Shown piece after piece: positions 1 to 6,246 of a stretch of 11,215 nucleotides of DNA; the first letter of the stretch is position 1, and each line of letters opens with the position of its first letter. Source of the DNA: Clostridia bacterium (GTDB taxonomy: Bacteria > Bacillota > Clostridia > Peptostreptococcales > Anaerovoracaceae); assembly GCA_024682015.1 (NCBI GenBank), contig JAIKZT010000290.1:1-11215 (forward strand). The letters are read 5' to 3'. A program made the position numbers and the translations under genes. The notes under the pieces are model-generated. The model had not been told where the DNA came from. It saw only the letters and a program-made list of their open reading frames with translations, and made no database searches.

Positions 1-327
1 GATCGCTTGTGCTTCATCGACACCGATCAGGTAAAGGGTATTCCCTTTGCCGAGATATTTCTTCAGTTCCTGCACGCTCATACACGCGTCTTTCGCGATC
101 TTGTCGATCTCTTCCCCTTCGTCGGGAACCCCGTTCTCGAAGACGACTTTTCTGCAGCTGCTGCTTGAGAATACAGCAGTCACCGCTTTCTTTCCGCCTG
201 TCTCGTAACAGTAGTACATGACGTTCTCGTCGGGCTTGGCCGGCTGGGTCTTCCTGATCTCGACGCGTTTTTCGCCTTTAAGGATGCCGCCCAGAAATCT
301 CGGATTGATGGATATCAGTACATTCAA
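1..327 (-). CDS. ASCH/PUA-like domain protein, 3' end beyond window
   Basis: The protein starts with LNVLISINPRFLGGILKGEK and continues with EIRKTQP and a V-MYYCYE segment. This resembles the ASCH fold, whose usual signature is a beta strand with an I-P motif, then I-L-x-G-E-K and E-x-R-K. ASCH proteins are RNA-binding or nucleotide-modification related and are common in phages; the exact role here is unknown. I chose the TTG start at 327 because AAGGAG lies 7 nt upstream and the preceding gene stops 2 nt earlier. The in-frame ATG overlapping the start region hits a stop at once. 109 codons are visible and the frame is open to base 1, so the C terminus is missing. It is the last visible gene of the operon that starts near 1151. 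The ASCH call rests on remembered motif resemblance, not a search. Confidence 0.65.
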   Translation of the reverse strand, partial: MNVLISINPRFLGGILKGEKRVEIRKTQPAKPDENVMYYCYETGGKKAVTAVFSSSSCRKVVFENGVPDEGEEIDKIAKDACMSVQELKKYLGKGNTLYLIGVDEAQAI

Positions 328-329
328 TC

Positions 330-506
330 TTAATCTCCTTCCCAGAGCTGGCAGTGATCGTCGTCATCGGCCAGTTCTGTATAAAACTCACTGTCGCTGT
401 TTATGCATACAAAAACTCCGTCATCAGGCTCTCTCCAGATGCATGAAAGGCATGACTGGTCGTTCTTGTTGATGCCATACTTGTCGTAGCCGCACTTTGT
501 ACTCAA
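330..506 (-). CDS. 58-aa Cys-rich small protein (probable zinc-binding)
   Basis: This short gene lies between the zinc-ribbon gene and the ASCH-like gene. The TTG start at 506 overlaps the TGA of the upstream gene (AGTTGA), with GGGAG about 11 nt upstream, which suggests coupled translation. The protein carries Cys5, then C-x2-C (residues 19 and 22), Cys34 in a C-x-N context, and Cys52 after a run of acidic residues (A-D-D-D-D-H-C). The same order (C-x2-C, C-x-N, A-D-x-D-D, C) appears in the C-terminal half of the gene at 816-1139, so the two look like members of one family. The Cys pattern suggests metal binding. No function can be assigned. The coding call is supported by its tight packing between neighbours and the ribosome site of the next gene at its 3' end. 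Confidence 0.7.
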   Translation of the reverse strand: MSTKCGYDKYGINKNDQSCLSCIWREPDDGVFVCINSDSEFYTELADDDDHCQLWEGD

Positions 507-829
507 CTCTTTTTTCTCCCGGGCTGTTTTTCTCTCGAACTGTCGCTGTTCGTCATGAATGCGCCGCAGCTGGGACAGAACCTGCTGCGGACCTGGCCGT
601 TCGGTTTGTCGCAGGCTCCGCAGTAGACTCTTTTATCGAGTCCAAGCGCAGGCTTCGTGTACCACCTGGCATTCGTGATCGTCTTGACCGGCGCAGCCTT
701 TGCCTTGTCAACAACGTCTATGGCGACCTGAAACACGTTTGCCGAAGCTTCCAGTCCCTGTTTTTGCAGCATCCTTTTGGTGAGCCTGAGCTCTTTGAGG
801 ATGCGGTCGGTGTCTTTATACGTGGGCAT
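503..829 (-). CDS. 108-aa zinc-ribbon hypothetical protein
   Basis: The first half (about residues 5-45) is a helical region rich in Lys, Leu and Gln. The second half contains W-Y-T-K-P-A-L-G-L-D and then a zinc ribbon with C70-G-A-C73 and C85-P-S-C88, ending in a basic tail (GRKKS). Four-Cys ribbons of this type usually bind one zinc and often mediate nucleic-acid or protein contacts. I recall similar unnamed proteins from gut Bacillota and their phages, but cannot name a family. The ATG at 829 overlaps the end of the upstream Cys-rich gene by 14 nt, and its stop overlaps the TTG of the next gene. It is therefore the second gene of a compact operon. Confidence 0.85.
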   Translation of the reverse strand: MPTYKDTDRILKELRLTKRMLQKQGLEASANVFQVAIDVVDKAKAAPVKTITNARWYTKPALGLDKRVYCGACDKPNGQVRSRFCPSCGAFMTNSDSSREKQPGRKKS

Positions 830-1139
830 GGTTCTTCACATACTGGCTGCACGTATCGCCGTCGTCCGTCCAGTCGGCGAGATGAAAGCTCTTCGGGTTT
901 GTGCAGATGCTTCCGAAGGTCACGGCCGGCTTGTGGTACTCACAGGTGCCGCAGCACTCGTTCTTCGATTCGCGTTCTGCTCGTTCGATCTTTTCCCTGT
1001 AAGGACAAAGGTCGGTCCCTTTGAGAAACGCTATCGTCTTATTTCTGATGTCGGCGCCTTTGAGGATCCGCCTTTCGCAGTTCTCCTCACATACGCTGGC
1101 ACAATATATTGTGTTCATAGTACGGTATAATTCCCCCAT
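816..1139 (-). CDS. 107-aa Cys-rich hypothetical protein, first gene of operon
   Basis: Nine cysteines are visible. An N-terminal group (C13, C17, C21) and C45 in D-L-C-P-Y are followed by C62, C63-x2-C66, C79 in C-T-N-P, and C97 after A-D-W-T-D-D-G-D-T. The C-terminal half matches the pattern of the 58-aa protein at 330-506. A metal-binding role is likely; nothing more specific can be said. A promoter with a 17-bp spacer lies just upstream, and its expected start of transcription near 1151 leaves only about 12 nt of leader before the ATG at 1139. The second ATG at 1118 is an alternative start, with GGGGGA upstream but at a long spacing of about 13 nt. Neither start has an ideal ribosome site, so the first seven residues are uncertain. 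Confidence 0.8.
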   Translation of the reverse strand: MGELYRTMNTIYCASVCEENCERRILKGADIRNKTIAFLKGTDLCPYREKIERAERESKNECCGTCEYHKPAVTFGSICTNPKSFHLADWTDDGDTCSQYVKNHAHV

Positions 1140-1157
1140 TTTGAGTAATCGATATAT

Positions 1158-1186
1158 ATTATATCACACACAGCATTCTATCTCAA
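1158..1186 (-). promoter_or_regulatory. sigma70/sigmaA-type promoter for the Cys-rich/ASCH operon
   Basis: On the minus strand TTGAGA (1186-1181) is followed by a 17-bp spacer and TATAAT (1163-1158). A TG one base before the -10 box gives an extended -10. Transcription should begin near 1151, just upstream of the ATG at 1139. The promoter sits after the terminator of the glycosyltransferase cassette, so the downstream small genes have their own transcription unit. Confidence 0.8.
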
Positions 1187-1296
1187 CAAAAGCAGGTACC
1201 AGAATATGGATGAAATATCGCTGTAATGATATAGCGCATAACGAGCCTTTCTGCCGGCGGAAAGATGAACGGGCGCAGGAAGAGAACGGAATAAAT

Positions 1297-1322
1297 TTAA
1301 AAGAAGCGCCGCATGGCGCTCC
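1297..1322 (-). terminator. intrinsic terminator after the GT-C gene
   Basis: The minus strand reads AGCGCC-ATGC-GGCGCT, a perfect 6-bp GC-rich stem with a 4-nt loop. It is followed at once by TCTTTTAAATTT. It starts about 26 nt after the stop of the membrane glycosyltransferase gene. It ends the phosphoesterase-GT2-GT-C cassette. Confidence 0.8.
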
Positions 1323-1348
1323 TTGTTTTCCCGGATCGGATCCGAGTG

Positions 1349-2872
1349 TTATTCACCTCTTGTCTGCAGATTCCTGTAAAGCCTGACTGTGTCCGTGTGA
1401 AGTACGGACTCGTATTTGTCAGGTTGATCCTCTATATACTGCATAAGTACGGGAGACGCCGAGATCACGACGTAGTAGTCGGTGCCGATCGAGTCGACTT
1501 TCTCGCCGAACTCTTCCGGCGTGAATGTTCCGTAGGAATATCCGCATATGACGGCCATCATGCCTTTGAATTTATCATTGCCGCACATGTACTCCGTGTA
1601 GAGTTCCGGCCTTGCGTCGGAATACACTTTATATCCCATGTACTCGAAGTAATTTGATCCGGAGAAGCCGCCGAACACAGTAGCGTCAGGATCGTTGAGC
1701 TGCAGATATTCGTGGATCTTGTAAAAGCCTTCCATGGAAAGGCTGTCGGACGACGCGCATTCGATGTATTCATCCGATGAGGGGCTGAATATGTTCGCCG
1801 GTGTCTCTAAGGCGGCTGTTATGATCAGTGCGATAAAACACATCGTAAGCGGAAATATCGCCATCCTGCCGGAAAACCCGTGCTTAAGGGGCGCGTGATG
1901 GCGCAGGGCAGCGCGGAATATGTACAGGATCACGAACGCATAGAACGCGATCCACTTGGCAGCCATGATGAAAAGGACGGAACATCCGGCGCAGGAGAGA
2001 ATCTCGTGCAGCTCAAGTTTTTTCTGCTTAAGGAACAAGATGAACACGCATGTCAGAATGATAAAGACGATGCTCTGTCCGTCGGCGATCGAGAACTTGC
2101 CCTGCTCGTTGATGAACGTCATCTCAAACGCCGCGTGCTTCATGGAGCGGAACACGTACAGTATCCCGTCTGTTCCGTAAGGGTTTGCGAAGATCGCGAA
2201 CGCTGAAGGTATGGAGTACAGGATGAAATCCGTTATCCCACCGGGGCGCTTCTTTAAGATATCTTCCGCCAGATACGGCAAGAGCATGACAAAGTGCATG
2301 ATCCAGTAGCTGCAGTGGAGATTGATCTCAAGCAGCATGAGGAAGGCGGCTGAGGCGATGTAAAGCGGATTATGGTCCTCGCGGTAGCGCTCATAAAACA
2401 TCACGTACCACAGGACAAGAAGAAAGGTCGCCATCTCCGGCCTCAGGTTCGTGTACGAAAAGTCGATGATGAGCAATGTGACGGCGCCCATCTTCAGCAG
2501 TCCGTCGCAGCCGCTCCTTTTCAGAAATTCGTTCGCGCCGAACACGATGAGGAGAAGGAATGCGAACTGAAGAAGCAGCAGGCCGAGCGAGTGAAAGTGA
2601 TCGTGAATGAAGGCAACTGCATCACAGTAGAGCCAGTTCTGTACCACGATGTTCAAGCCGGGCGTCGTAACGAACGGGTTTTCGGCGGGAAGACCGTTCT
2701 CTAAGATGTACCTGCCGTTCGCTATGATGTAGTAGAGGTCCGTGTCCAGGTATCTAAAAGAATACGCAAAAGCGAGCAGGATCTGCGGGATGAGGAACAC
2801 CTTCCCGTTCACCGGATGCTTTTGCGAATCTTCCTGTACATATTTTAATATGCTATTCAATAGTTTCGTCAT
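1349..2872 (-). CDS. GT-C-like polytopic membrane glycosyltransferase
   Basis: This 507-aa protein has about ten hydrophobic helices between residues 25 and 355, then a soluble C-terminal domain. After the first helix comes D43-T-D45-L-Y-Y-I-I-A-N-G, followed by I-L-E-N-G-L-P-A-E-N-P-F. This is the acidic first-loop motif seen in many bacterial GT-C-type proteins, where it helps bind the metal and lipid-phosphate sugar donor. An N-P-Y-G motif (230-233) also recurs in such proteins. GT-C enzymes move a sugar from a polyprenyl-phosphate carrier outside the membrane. The ATG at 2872 lies inside the end of the GT2 gene (20-nt overlap), with AAGGTG upstream, so translation is coupled. The GT2 neighbour could supply the donor. 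The acceptor is unknown. A membrane protein of another type is possible but less likely. Confidence 0.7.
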   Translation of the reverse strand: MTKLLNSILKYVQEDSQKHPVNGKVFLIPQILLAFAYSFRYLDTDLYYIIANGRYILENGLPAENPFVTTPGLNIVVQNWLYCDAVAFIHDHFHSLGLLLLQFAFLLLIVFGANEFLKRSGCDGLLKMGAVTLLIIDFSYTNLRPEMATFLLVLWYVMFYERYREDHNPLYIASAAFLMLLEINLHCSYWIMHFVMLLPYLAEDILKKRPGGITDFILYSIPSAFAIFANPYGTDGILYVFRSMKHAAFEMTFINEQGKFSIADGQSIVFIILTCVFILFLKQKKLELHEILSCAGCSVLFIMAAKWIAFYAFVILYIFRAALRHHAPLKHGFSGRMAIFPLTMCFIALIITAALETPANIFSPSSDEYIECASSDSLSMEGFYKIHEYLQLNDPDATVFGGFSGSNYFEYMGYKVYSDARPELYTEYMCGNDKFKGMMAVICGYSYGTFTPEEFGEKVDSIGTDYYVVISASPVLMQYIEDQPDKYESVLHTDTVRLYRNLQTRGE

Positions 2873-3821
2873 CGTCGCTCACCTTAACGCTCTCGCGCCC
2901 GTAGGAAAGCTGAAACTCCTGTTCTTCCGTCCTTCTGCGCGCACAGTGAACGCTCGTAAGCACCACTTCCGCTACTGACGCGAAAAGGAACGCAACTGCA
3001 AGCACGACCCTCGAAAGAGAGATCGAGTAGTGCATCGACCAGAAGAAGCACAGAGATACAAGAAGAAACAGCGCAAACAGCGACACGTGCCAGACGAATG
3101 GTCTGTAATGGACGAATGAGACGAAGATGTCTTTTATGATCTTCTTGCCGTCAGCTATCGTGTCGAGCTTTGAGGAGTCTCCTTCTTTTCTGTCCCGGTA
3201 TCCGCACTCCACGTCGCTTGTGGAGATGTCATGAACGGCTGCGTGGATGCTAAGATCAGTTTCCAGGGTAAAGCCGCCTTCCGTGATCGGGAAGGTCTTT
3301 ACGAAGGCGCGGGAAAACACGCGAAGCCCTGATAAGATGTCCTTATACTCCTTTCCGAACAGCAGATTGACAGCTTCCTTTACGCCCTTGTTTCCGGCGT
3401 TATGGAAGCGTCTTTTGTTTTCGGTGAAGTAGGACGTCGAAAGCCTGTCGCCCGTCACCATGCCGGCATAACCCTGCTCTACCATGTCGTACATCCGGCG
3501 AAGGTTTGACGCGTCGTAGGTCGCGTCTCCGTCGATCATGGCGTAGACGTTCGCTTCGATCTCATGGAACGCCTGTCTTACCGTATAGCCCTTGCCTTGC
3601 TTATGGCAGTGGCGAAGTCTCACCAGGTAGCCGTATTTCGCGTGCTGGATGTGGTTTTCAACGAGCGGAACGGTAAGGTCCGTCGAATTGTTGTCATAGA
3701 CGTATATCCGGACGGTGAGGTTGGAAAAGTCCCGCAGGATCACGCCCGTCAGGTGCTTGATCGTATCGAGGACTGAGGCCTGTTCGTTAAAGCACGGGAT
3801 AACGATCGCGAGATCAACCAC
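2853..3821 (-). CDS. GT2 family glycosyltransferase with C-terminal membrane helices (polyprenyl-phosphate type)
   Basis: The 322-aa protein opens with A-I-V-I-P-C-F-N-E, the start of the GT-A fold. It has Y-D-N-N-S-T-D at 42-48, the DXD motif as I-D97-G-D99 and E187-T-D189 before the acceptor region. Y-R-D-R with D-S-S-K-L follows at 208-219. This order matches dolichyl/polyprenyl-phosphate sugar transferases. Two membrane helices follow at about 243-263 and 271-291, then a charged tail. The likely reaction is transfer of a nucleotide-sugar's sugar to a polyprenyl phosphate on the inner face of the membrane. The start is GTG at 3821, overlapping the stop of the phosphoesterase gene by 8 nt, with GAGGCGG upstream. 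The sugar and lipid are not determined by the sequence. Confidence 0.88.
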   Translation of the reverse strand: MVDLAIVIPCFNEQASVLDTIKHLTGVILRDFSNLTVRIYVYDNNSTDLTVPLVENHIQHAKYGYLVRLRHCHKQGKGYTVRQAFHEIEANVYAMIDGDATYDASNLRRMYDMVEQGYAGMVTGDRLSTSYFTENKRRFHNAGNKGVKEAVNLLFGKEYKDILSGLRVFSRAFVKTFPITEGGFTLETDLSIHAAVHDISTSDVECGYRDRKEGDSSKLDTIADGKKIIKDIFVSFVHYRPFVWHVSLFALFLLVSLCFFWSMHYSISLSRVVLAVAFLFASVAEVVLTSVHCARRRTEEQEFQLSYGRESVKVSDDDETIE

Positions 3822-4536
3822 TGTAATTCACCGCCTCACACTTGCCCGTAAGGGTGTCGAAAATGTGACCGCGGAAGACGTCTTTATCGTAGTTTGCGCA
3901 GTTGAGTACGGTCGTCTGGCCGATCTTGTCGACGCCGAACGCTTCGTGGATGTGGCCGCAGAACCATGCCTTGGGCTGATGGCGCTCGATGAAGGAGCGC
4001 ATGGAAGTGCTGCCGAAATGGTCGATGCCGTTGATGAACAGGTCGCAGGCACCGTACGGCCCGCCGTGCGAACAGAAGACGACGTTCTTCATGTCCTCTT
4101 CCCTGATCATCTTGGCGGTCTTTTCCAGCTCGTAATGCAGCTTGTTCTCGTTCGCTTCGCGGTTCGTGCTGAACGGCATGATGTGGACGAGCTCGAACGG
4201 GACGAGTATGATCTTCTCCCCGTCGACCTTGATGACCTCTTTTTCAGAAAGATACAGAGGCTCTTCCGGTCCGCACTCGAACCAGTCGTCGTTTCCGAGG
4301 ATGAACCTGATGGCCCTGAACCTGCTGATGCTCTCGATCTCGTATAAAGCCTCGAGAAATTCCGCGTAGTCCATGCGCTGGTTCTTTTGCATGTCCTCGA
4401 ACGACCTGCCGAAGCTGCCGCCGATGTCGCCGCAGACGAGAACGATGTCAGCGTCGCACTCGTTCTTAAGATACTTTTTGAACAGACGCATCCACGTCTT
4501 GTTGCCGTGAAGGTCTGATGTGGCAAAGATTTTCAT
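3814..4536 (-). CDS. calcineurin-like metallophosphoesterase
   Basis: The 240-aa protein carries the full motif set of the family: S-D8-L-H10-G, C-G-D37-I-G, G-N82-D-D, C-S-H157-G-G and G-H195-I-H197. These residues bind two metals and cleave phosphate mono- or diesters; the substrate here is unknown. I take the ATG at 4536 as start because GAGGG sits 8 nt upstream and the motif-bearing first strand (MKIFATSDLHG) begins there. A longer reading from 4584 would begin inside a hairpin and adds no conserved sequence. The stop overlaps the GT2 start by 8 nt. The linkage suggests a role in the same pathway, such as nucleotide-sugar or lipid-phosphate turnover, but this is inference. The length is usual for small single-domain members. 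Confidence 0.9.
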   Translation of the reverse strand: MKIFATSDLHGNKTWMRLFKKYLKNECDADIVLVCGDIGGSFGRSFEDMQKNQRMDYAEFLEALYEIESISRFRAIRFILGNDDWFECGPEEPLYLSEKEVIKVDGEKIILVPFELVHIMPFSTNREANENKLHYELEKTAKMIREEDMKNVVFCSHGGPYGACDLFINGIDHFGSTSMRSFIERHQPKAWFCGHIHEAFGVDKIGQTTVLNCANYDKDVFRGHIFDTLTGKCEAVNYSG

Positions 4537-4576
4537 ATTGCGTTCCCTCTGGCGTAAAAATGCCGTATCGAAAACG

Positions 4577-4596
4577 AGCGGCATGTGATTGCCGCT
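4577..4596 (-). terminator. possible weak terminator/attenuator between the 82-aa gene and the phosphoesterase cassette
   Basis: The minus strand reads AGCGGCA-ATCACA-TGCCGCT, a perfect 7-bp stem with a 6-nt loop, followed by CGTTTTC. The U tract is short and interrupted, so termination would be partial. It lies 37 nt after the stop of the 82-aa gene and 40 nt before the phosphoesterase start. No clear promoter is visible downstream of it, so readthrough may drive the cassette. Confidence 0.5.
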
Positions 4597-4633
4597 TGTC
4601 GTGCGCCGTTTTCAGCGCGTTCCATGATAAAAC

Positions 4634-4882
4634 TTACTTTTTCTCGATGGCGAAGTTGGGCATGAGCCTTTTGGCTCTGTGCTTTGAGTCGACCCCTTCT
4701 TCGTCTTGTCTTTTCTGGATGTGGTCGATCTGGCTGTTGAGTTCGTCCCACGTCTTTTTGAACGGACAGTCTAAAGGATACACCTGCGTAAGAGCTGCGC
4801 AGTTGTTTTTGTAGACGGCTCGTCCAAGAGCGTTTTCCTTCGTCGAGTTGGCAAAGCACTCGGTATCCTTGCATACGGACAT
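4634..4882 (-). CDS. 82-aa Cys-containing hypothetical protein
   Basis: The protein begins MSVCKDTECFANS and continues with K-N-N-C-A-A-L and L-D-C-P-F-K-K, giving a C-x4-C...C...C pattern in the first 45 residues. A charged helical C terminus follows. Compact C-x(4)-C-F...C-x-x-L...C-x-F-x-K proteins of this kind are frequent, unnamed, in Bacillota phages and mobile elements; a small metal-binding knuckle is likely. I prefer the third Met (4882) as start. AGAGGT lies 6 nt before it, while the first ATG at 4888 directly abuts that sequence. It is the first gene after tRNA-Pro, with about 180 nt of structured spacer between. Confidence 0.8.
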   Translation of the reverse strand: MSVCKDTECFANSTKENALGRAVYKNNCAALTQVYPLDCPFKKTWDELNSQIDHIQKRQDEEGVDSKHRAKRLMPNFAIEKK

Positions 4883-4980
4883 AAACATACCTCTTTTGAA
4901 ATGCTGAAGAATTGTTTATAGGCCCCGCCCGGGAATTGCACCCGGAACCAGAAATGGCTGCTGCTTGCGCGGCGGCATGC

Positions 4981-5047
4981 GTGCAGGAAGGACTGCGTCC
5001 TGGTAGTTCCGTAAGCCATCGGCTTTGCGGCGCCCCGGAACCTGCAC
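4981..5047 (-). other. structured spacer: 67-nt three-way-junction-like fold
   Basis: Outer ends GTGCAGG (4981-4987) and CCTGCAC (5041-5047) form a perfect 7-bp stem. Inside are a 5-bp stem-loop (4989-4993 with 4997-5001, 3-nt loop), a 5-bp stem TTCCG/CGGAA (5007-5011 with 5036-5040), and nested in that a 5-bp hairpin (5013-5017 with 5021-5025). The fold could form on either strand; the minus strand is the one transcribed. Between this block and the 82-aa gene another hairpin (4929-4945) has a 5-bp stem and the 7-nt loop TGCAATT, resembling a T arm, but no tRNA body is attached. Function unknown. Confidence 0.45.
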
Positions 5048-5063
5048 TTTCCGGCAGCTTATA

Positions 5064-5140
5064 TGGTCGGGGTGACAGGATTCGAACCTGTGGCCCTCTG
5101 CTCCCAAGGCAGATGCGCTGCCAAACTGCGCTACACCCCG
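5064..5140 (-). tRNA. tRNA-Pro(UGG)
   Basis: This is a 77-nt cloverleaf with encoded CCA. The acceptor CGGGGTG pairs with CACCCCG. The anticodon arm is TCTGC-CTTGGGA-GCAGA with anticodon TGG, and the T loop is TTCGAAT. It reads CCA and probably other CCN codons by wobble. Confidence 0.97.
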
Positions 5141-5170
5141 TTATTGCCCAGCCGTTTCGATACGAAAGGG

Positions 5171-5767
5171 TCAACCTTCCGTTTCCAAAACGACGTACTC
5201 AACATCGCTGCCAAGGCGATGATCACGTAAAGCATCAATTAACTGACGAAGAATGAACGATTCGTACTCTTTCGTCTCATAGTCAGGATACGCATAGTAC
5301 ATATAGTCCGATGCATTTGGCTCTGTATATTCATAGCCTTCATCGTCTTTCTCGGGCTGATTCTTACCAAACATCATTTCATGCTGTAATTTTGCCGCGT
5401 AAACTTCAGGACTAATGACATCGGAAAAACCTTCGAAATCGCCATACTCATCATTCTCGTATGCCTGGACGTCTTTGATCAGGAAATAGCCCGTCTTGAT
5501 ATAACTTCCTGTCGGTAGATCCTTTTCGAGAAGATACTTTACGTCAAGACGCTTGATATTACCCCAATCCTCATACTCGAATTCTTTACGGAGTTCCTCT
5601 GAAACTTCATCATCAGATACAGCGTAAAACTCTTCATGTAAGTCCGAAGCAAAAGATCTGGAACGGCAAACCATAGGTTCCAGCTTACCATTCGCATTGT
5701 AAGGACCCCACGGATAGATCTTCCCATCTTTCTTATATCCGACATAATAATTGTAGTAATAACTCAT
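5171..5767 (-). CDS. 198-aa hypothetical protein, acidic and Tyr-rich
   Basis: The N terminus MSYYYNYYVGYKKDGKIYPW suggests a small beta-rich domain. Most of the rest is strongly acidic with many Tyr and Asp/Glu, ending in a helix near residues 172-190 (F-I-L-R-Q-L-I-D-A-L). No catalytic motif, signal peptide or membrane segment is seen. I recall related unnamed proteins from gut Bacillota mobile elements and phages. The chosen ATG at 5767 has GGTGGA 6 nt upstream; the longer start at 5779 has none. The gene begins 34 nt after the 3' end of tRNA-Trp, so it is probably cotranscribed with the tRNAs and released by tRNA 3' processing. Its base composition is more A/T-rich than the tRNA spacers around it. 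Confidence 0.82.
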   Translation of the reverse strand: MSYYYNYYVGYKKDGKIYPWGPYNANGKLEPMVCRSRSFASDLHEEFYAVSDDEVSEELRKEFEYEDWGNIKRLDVKYLLEKDLPTGSYIKTGYFLIKDVQAYENDEYGDFEGFSDVISPEVYAAKLQHEMMFGKNQPEKDDEGYEYTEPNASDYMYYAYPDYETKEYESFILRQLIDALRDHRLGSDVEYVVLETEG

Positions 5768-5801
5768 GATTTCCACCATTACGGCTCAACGGCCCGGAAT
5801 T

Positions 5802-5875
5802 TGGCAGGAGCGGAAGGATTTGAACCTTCGTAAACGGTTTTGGAGACCGTCATGCTGCCGCTGCATCACGCTCCT
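5802..5875 (-). tRNA. tRNA-Trp(CCA)
   Basis: This is a 74-nt tRNA with encoded CCA and discriminator G. The acceptor AGGAGCG pairs with CGCTCCT. The anticodon arm is ACGGT-CTCCAAA-ACCGT with anticodon CCA, and the T loop is TTCAAAT. It reads UGG; the anticodon is not UCA, so this gene gives no sign of UGA recoding. Confidence 0.97.
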
Positions 5876-5981
5876 GTATGAAGCGTTTTTAATTGCGAAC
5901 TTGGAGAACGCTGAAACTCCGACTCCTTTAATTTCTCCTCGGACAGCGGAATGAACGGATGAGGACCGCCTTCGGGATACG

Positions 5982-6001
5982 GCGCAGGGACATACCTGCG
6001 C
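5982..6001. other. hairpin in the tRNA-Met/tRNA-Trp spacer
   Basis: GCGCAGG (5982-5988), loop GACATA, then CCTGCGC (5995-6001) give a perfect 7-bp stem with a 6-nt loop. It is formed equally on both strands. There is no U tract. The rest of the 5876-6020 spacer shows no gene I can support. Confidence 0.5.
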
Positions 6002-6020
6002 AGGTTAAAGAAAGGAGGTG

Positions 6021-6043
6021 AAAAAATGGGGTAATTGCCCCAT
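6021..6043 (-). terminator. intrinsic terminator after the initiator-like tRNA
   Basis: The minus strand reads ATGGGG-CAATTA-CCCCAT directly followed by a run of T. The hairpin begins 1 nt after the encoded CCA of the tRNA at 6045-6120. It should release the Ser(GGA)-Met transcript and partly uncouple tRNA-Trp and the genes below. Confidence 0.75.
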
Positions 6044-6044
6044 G

Positions 6045-6120
<76 letters not shown>

Positions 6121-6128
6121 GCGATAAA

Positions 6129-6217
6129 TGGCGGGCGCGGCAGGATTTGAACCTGCGGGGCCTTAAAAGCCCACACGCCTTCCAAGCGTGCGCCATAAGC
6201 CTCTCGGCCACGCGCCC
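6129..6217 (-). tRNA. tRNA-Ser(GGA)
   Basis: This is an 89-nt class II tRNA with a long variable arm, discriminator G and encoded CCA. The acceptor GGGCGCG pairs with CGCGCCC. The anticodon arm is CACGC-TTGGAAG-GCGTG with anticodon GGA for UCC/UCU. It lies 8 nt before the initiator-like tRNA. The TnpB element ends 4 nt upstream of its 5' end, and the 8-bp duplication overlaps its first four bases. Confidence 0.97.
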
Positions 6218-6221
6218 TTTT
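6214..6221. repeat. 8-bp direct repeat GCCCTTTT, left copy (target-site duplication)
   Basis: This copy abuts the left end of the TnpB element and is identical to 7559-7566. It overlaps the 5' end of tRNA-Ser(GGA). Confidence 0.75.
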
Positions 6222-6246
6222 GGCTAATAGAGATTTAGTGGGGTTT
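6222..6246. repeat. terminal inverted repeat, downstream (RE) end
   Basis: It begins GGCTAATAGAGATTTAG on the plus strand. It pairs as an inverted repeat with 7534-7558 at 20/25 positions. A 22/25-level counterpart is found in the second element at 10350. Confidence 0.7.

Noticed and set aside
4536..4584. Longer start for the metallophosphoesterase
   Set aside because: The extra residues fall in a hairpin and lack conserved motifs. The ATG at 4536 has a well-spaced GAGGG.
4921..5000. An additional tRNA at 4921-5000
   Set aside because: Only a T-arm-like hairpin is present. No matching 5' acceptor strand, D arm, anticodon arm or CCA could be found.
4533..5174. 213-aa minus-strand frame spanning tRNA-Pro, the 82-aa gene and the spacer
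   Set aside because: It runs through a tRNA and out of frame through a better-supported gene with its own ribosome site.
5244..5275. CTGACGA as a possible hammerhead ribozyme core
   Set aside because: No GAAA box and closing stems follow at the required positions, and it lies inside a coding gene. The same heptamer at 10152 is part of tRNA-Thr.
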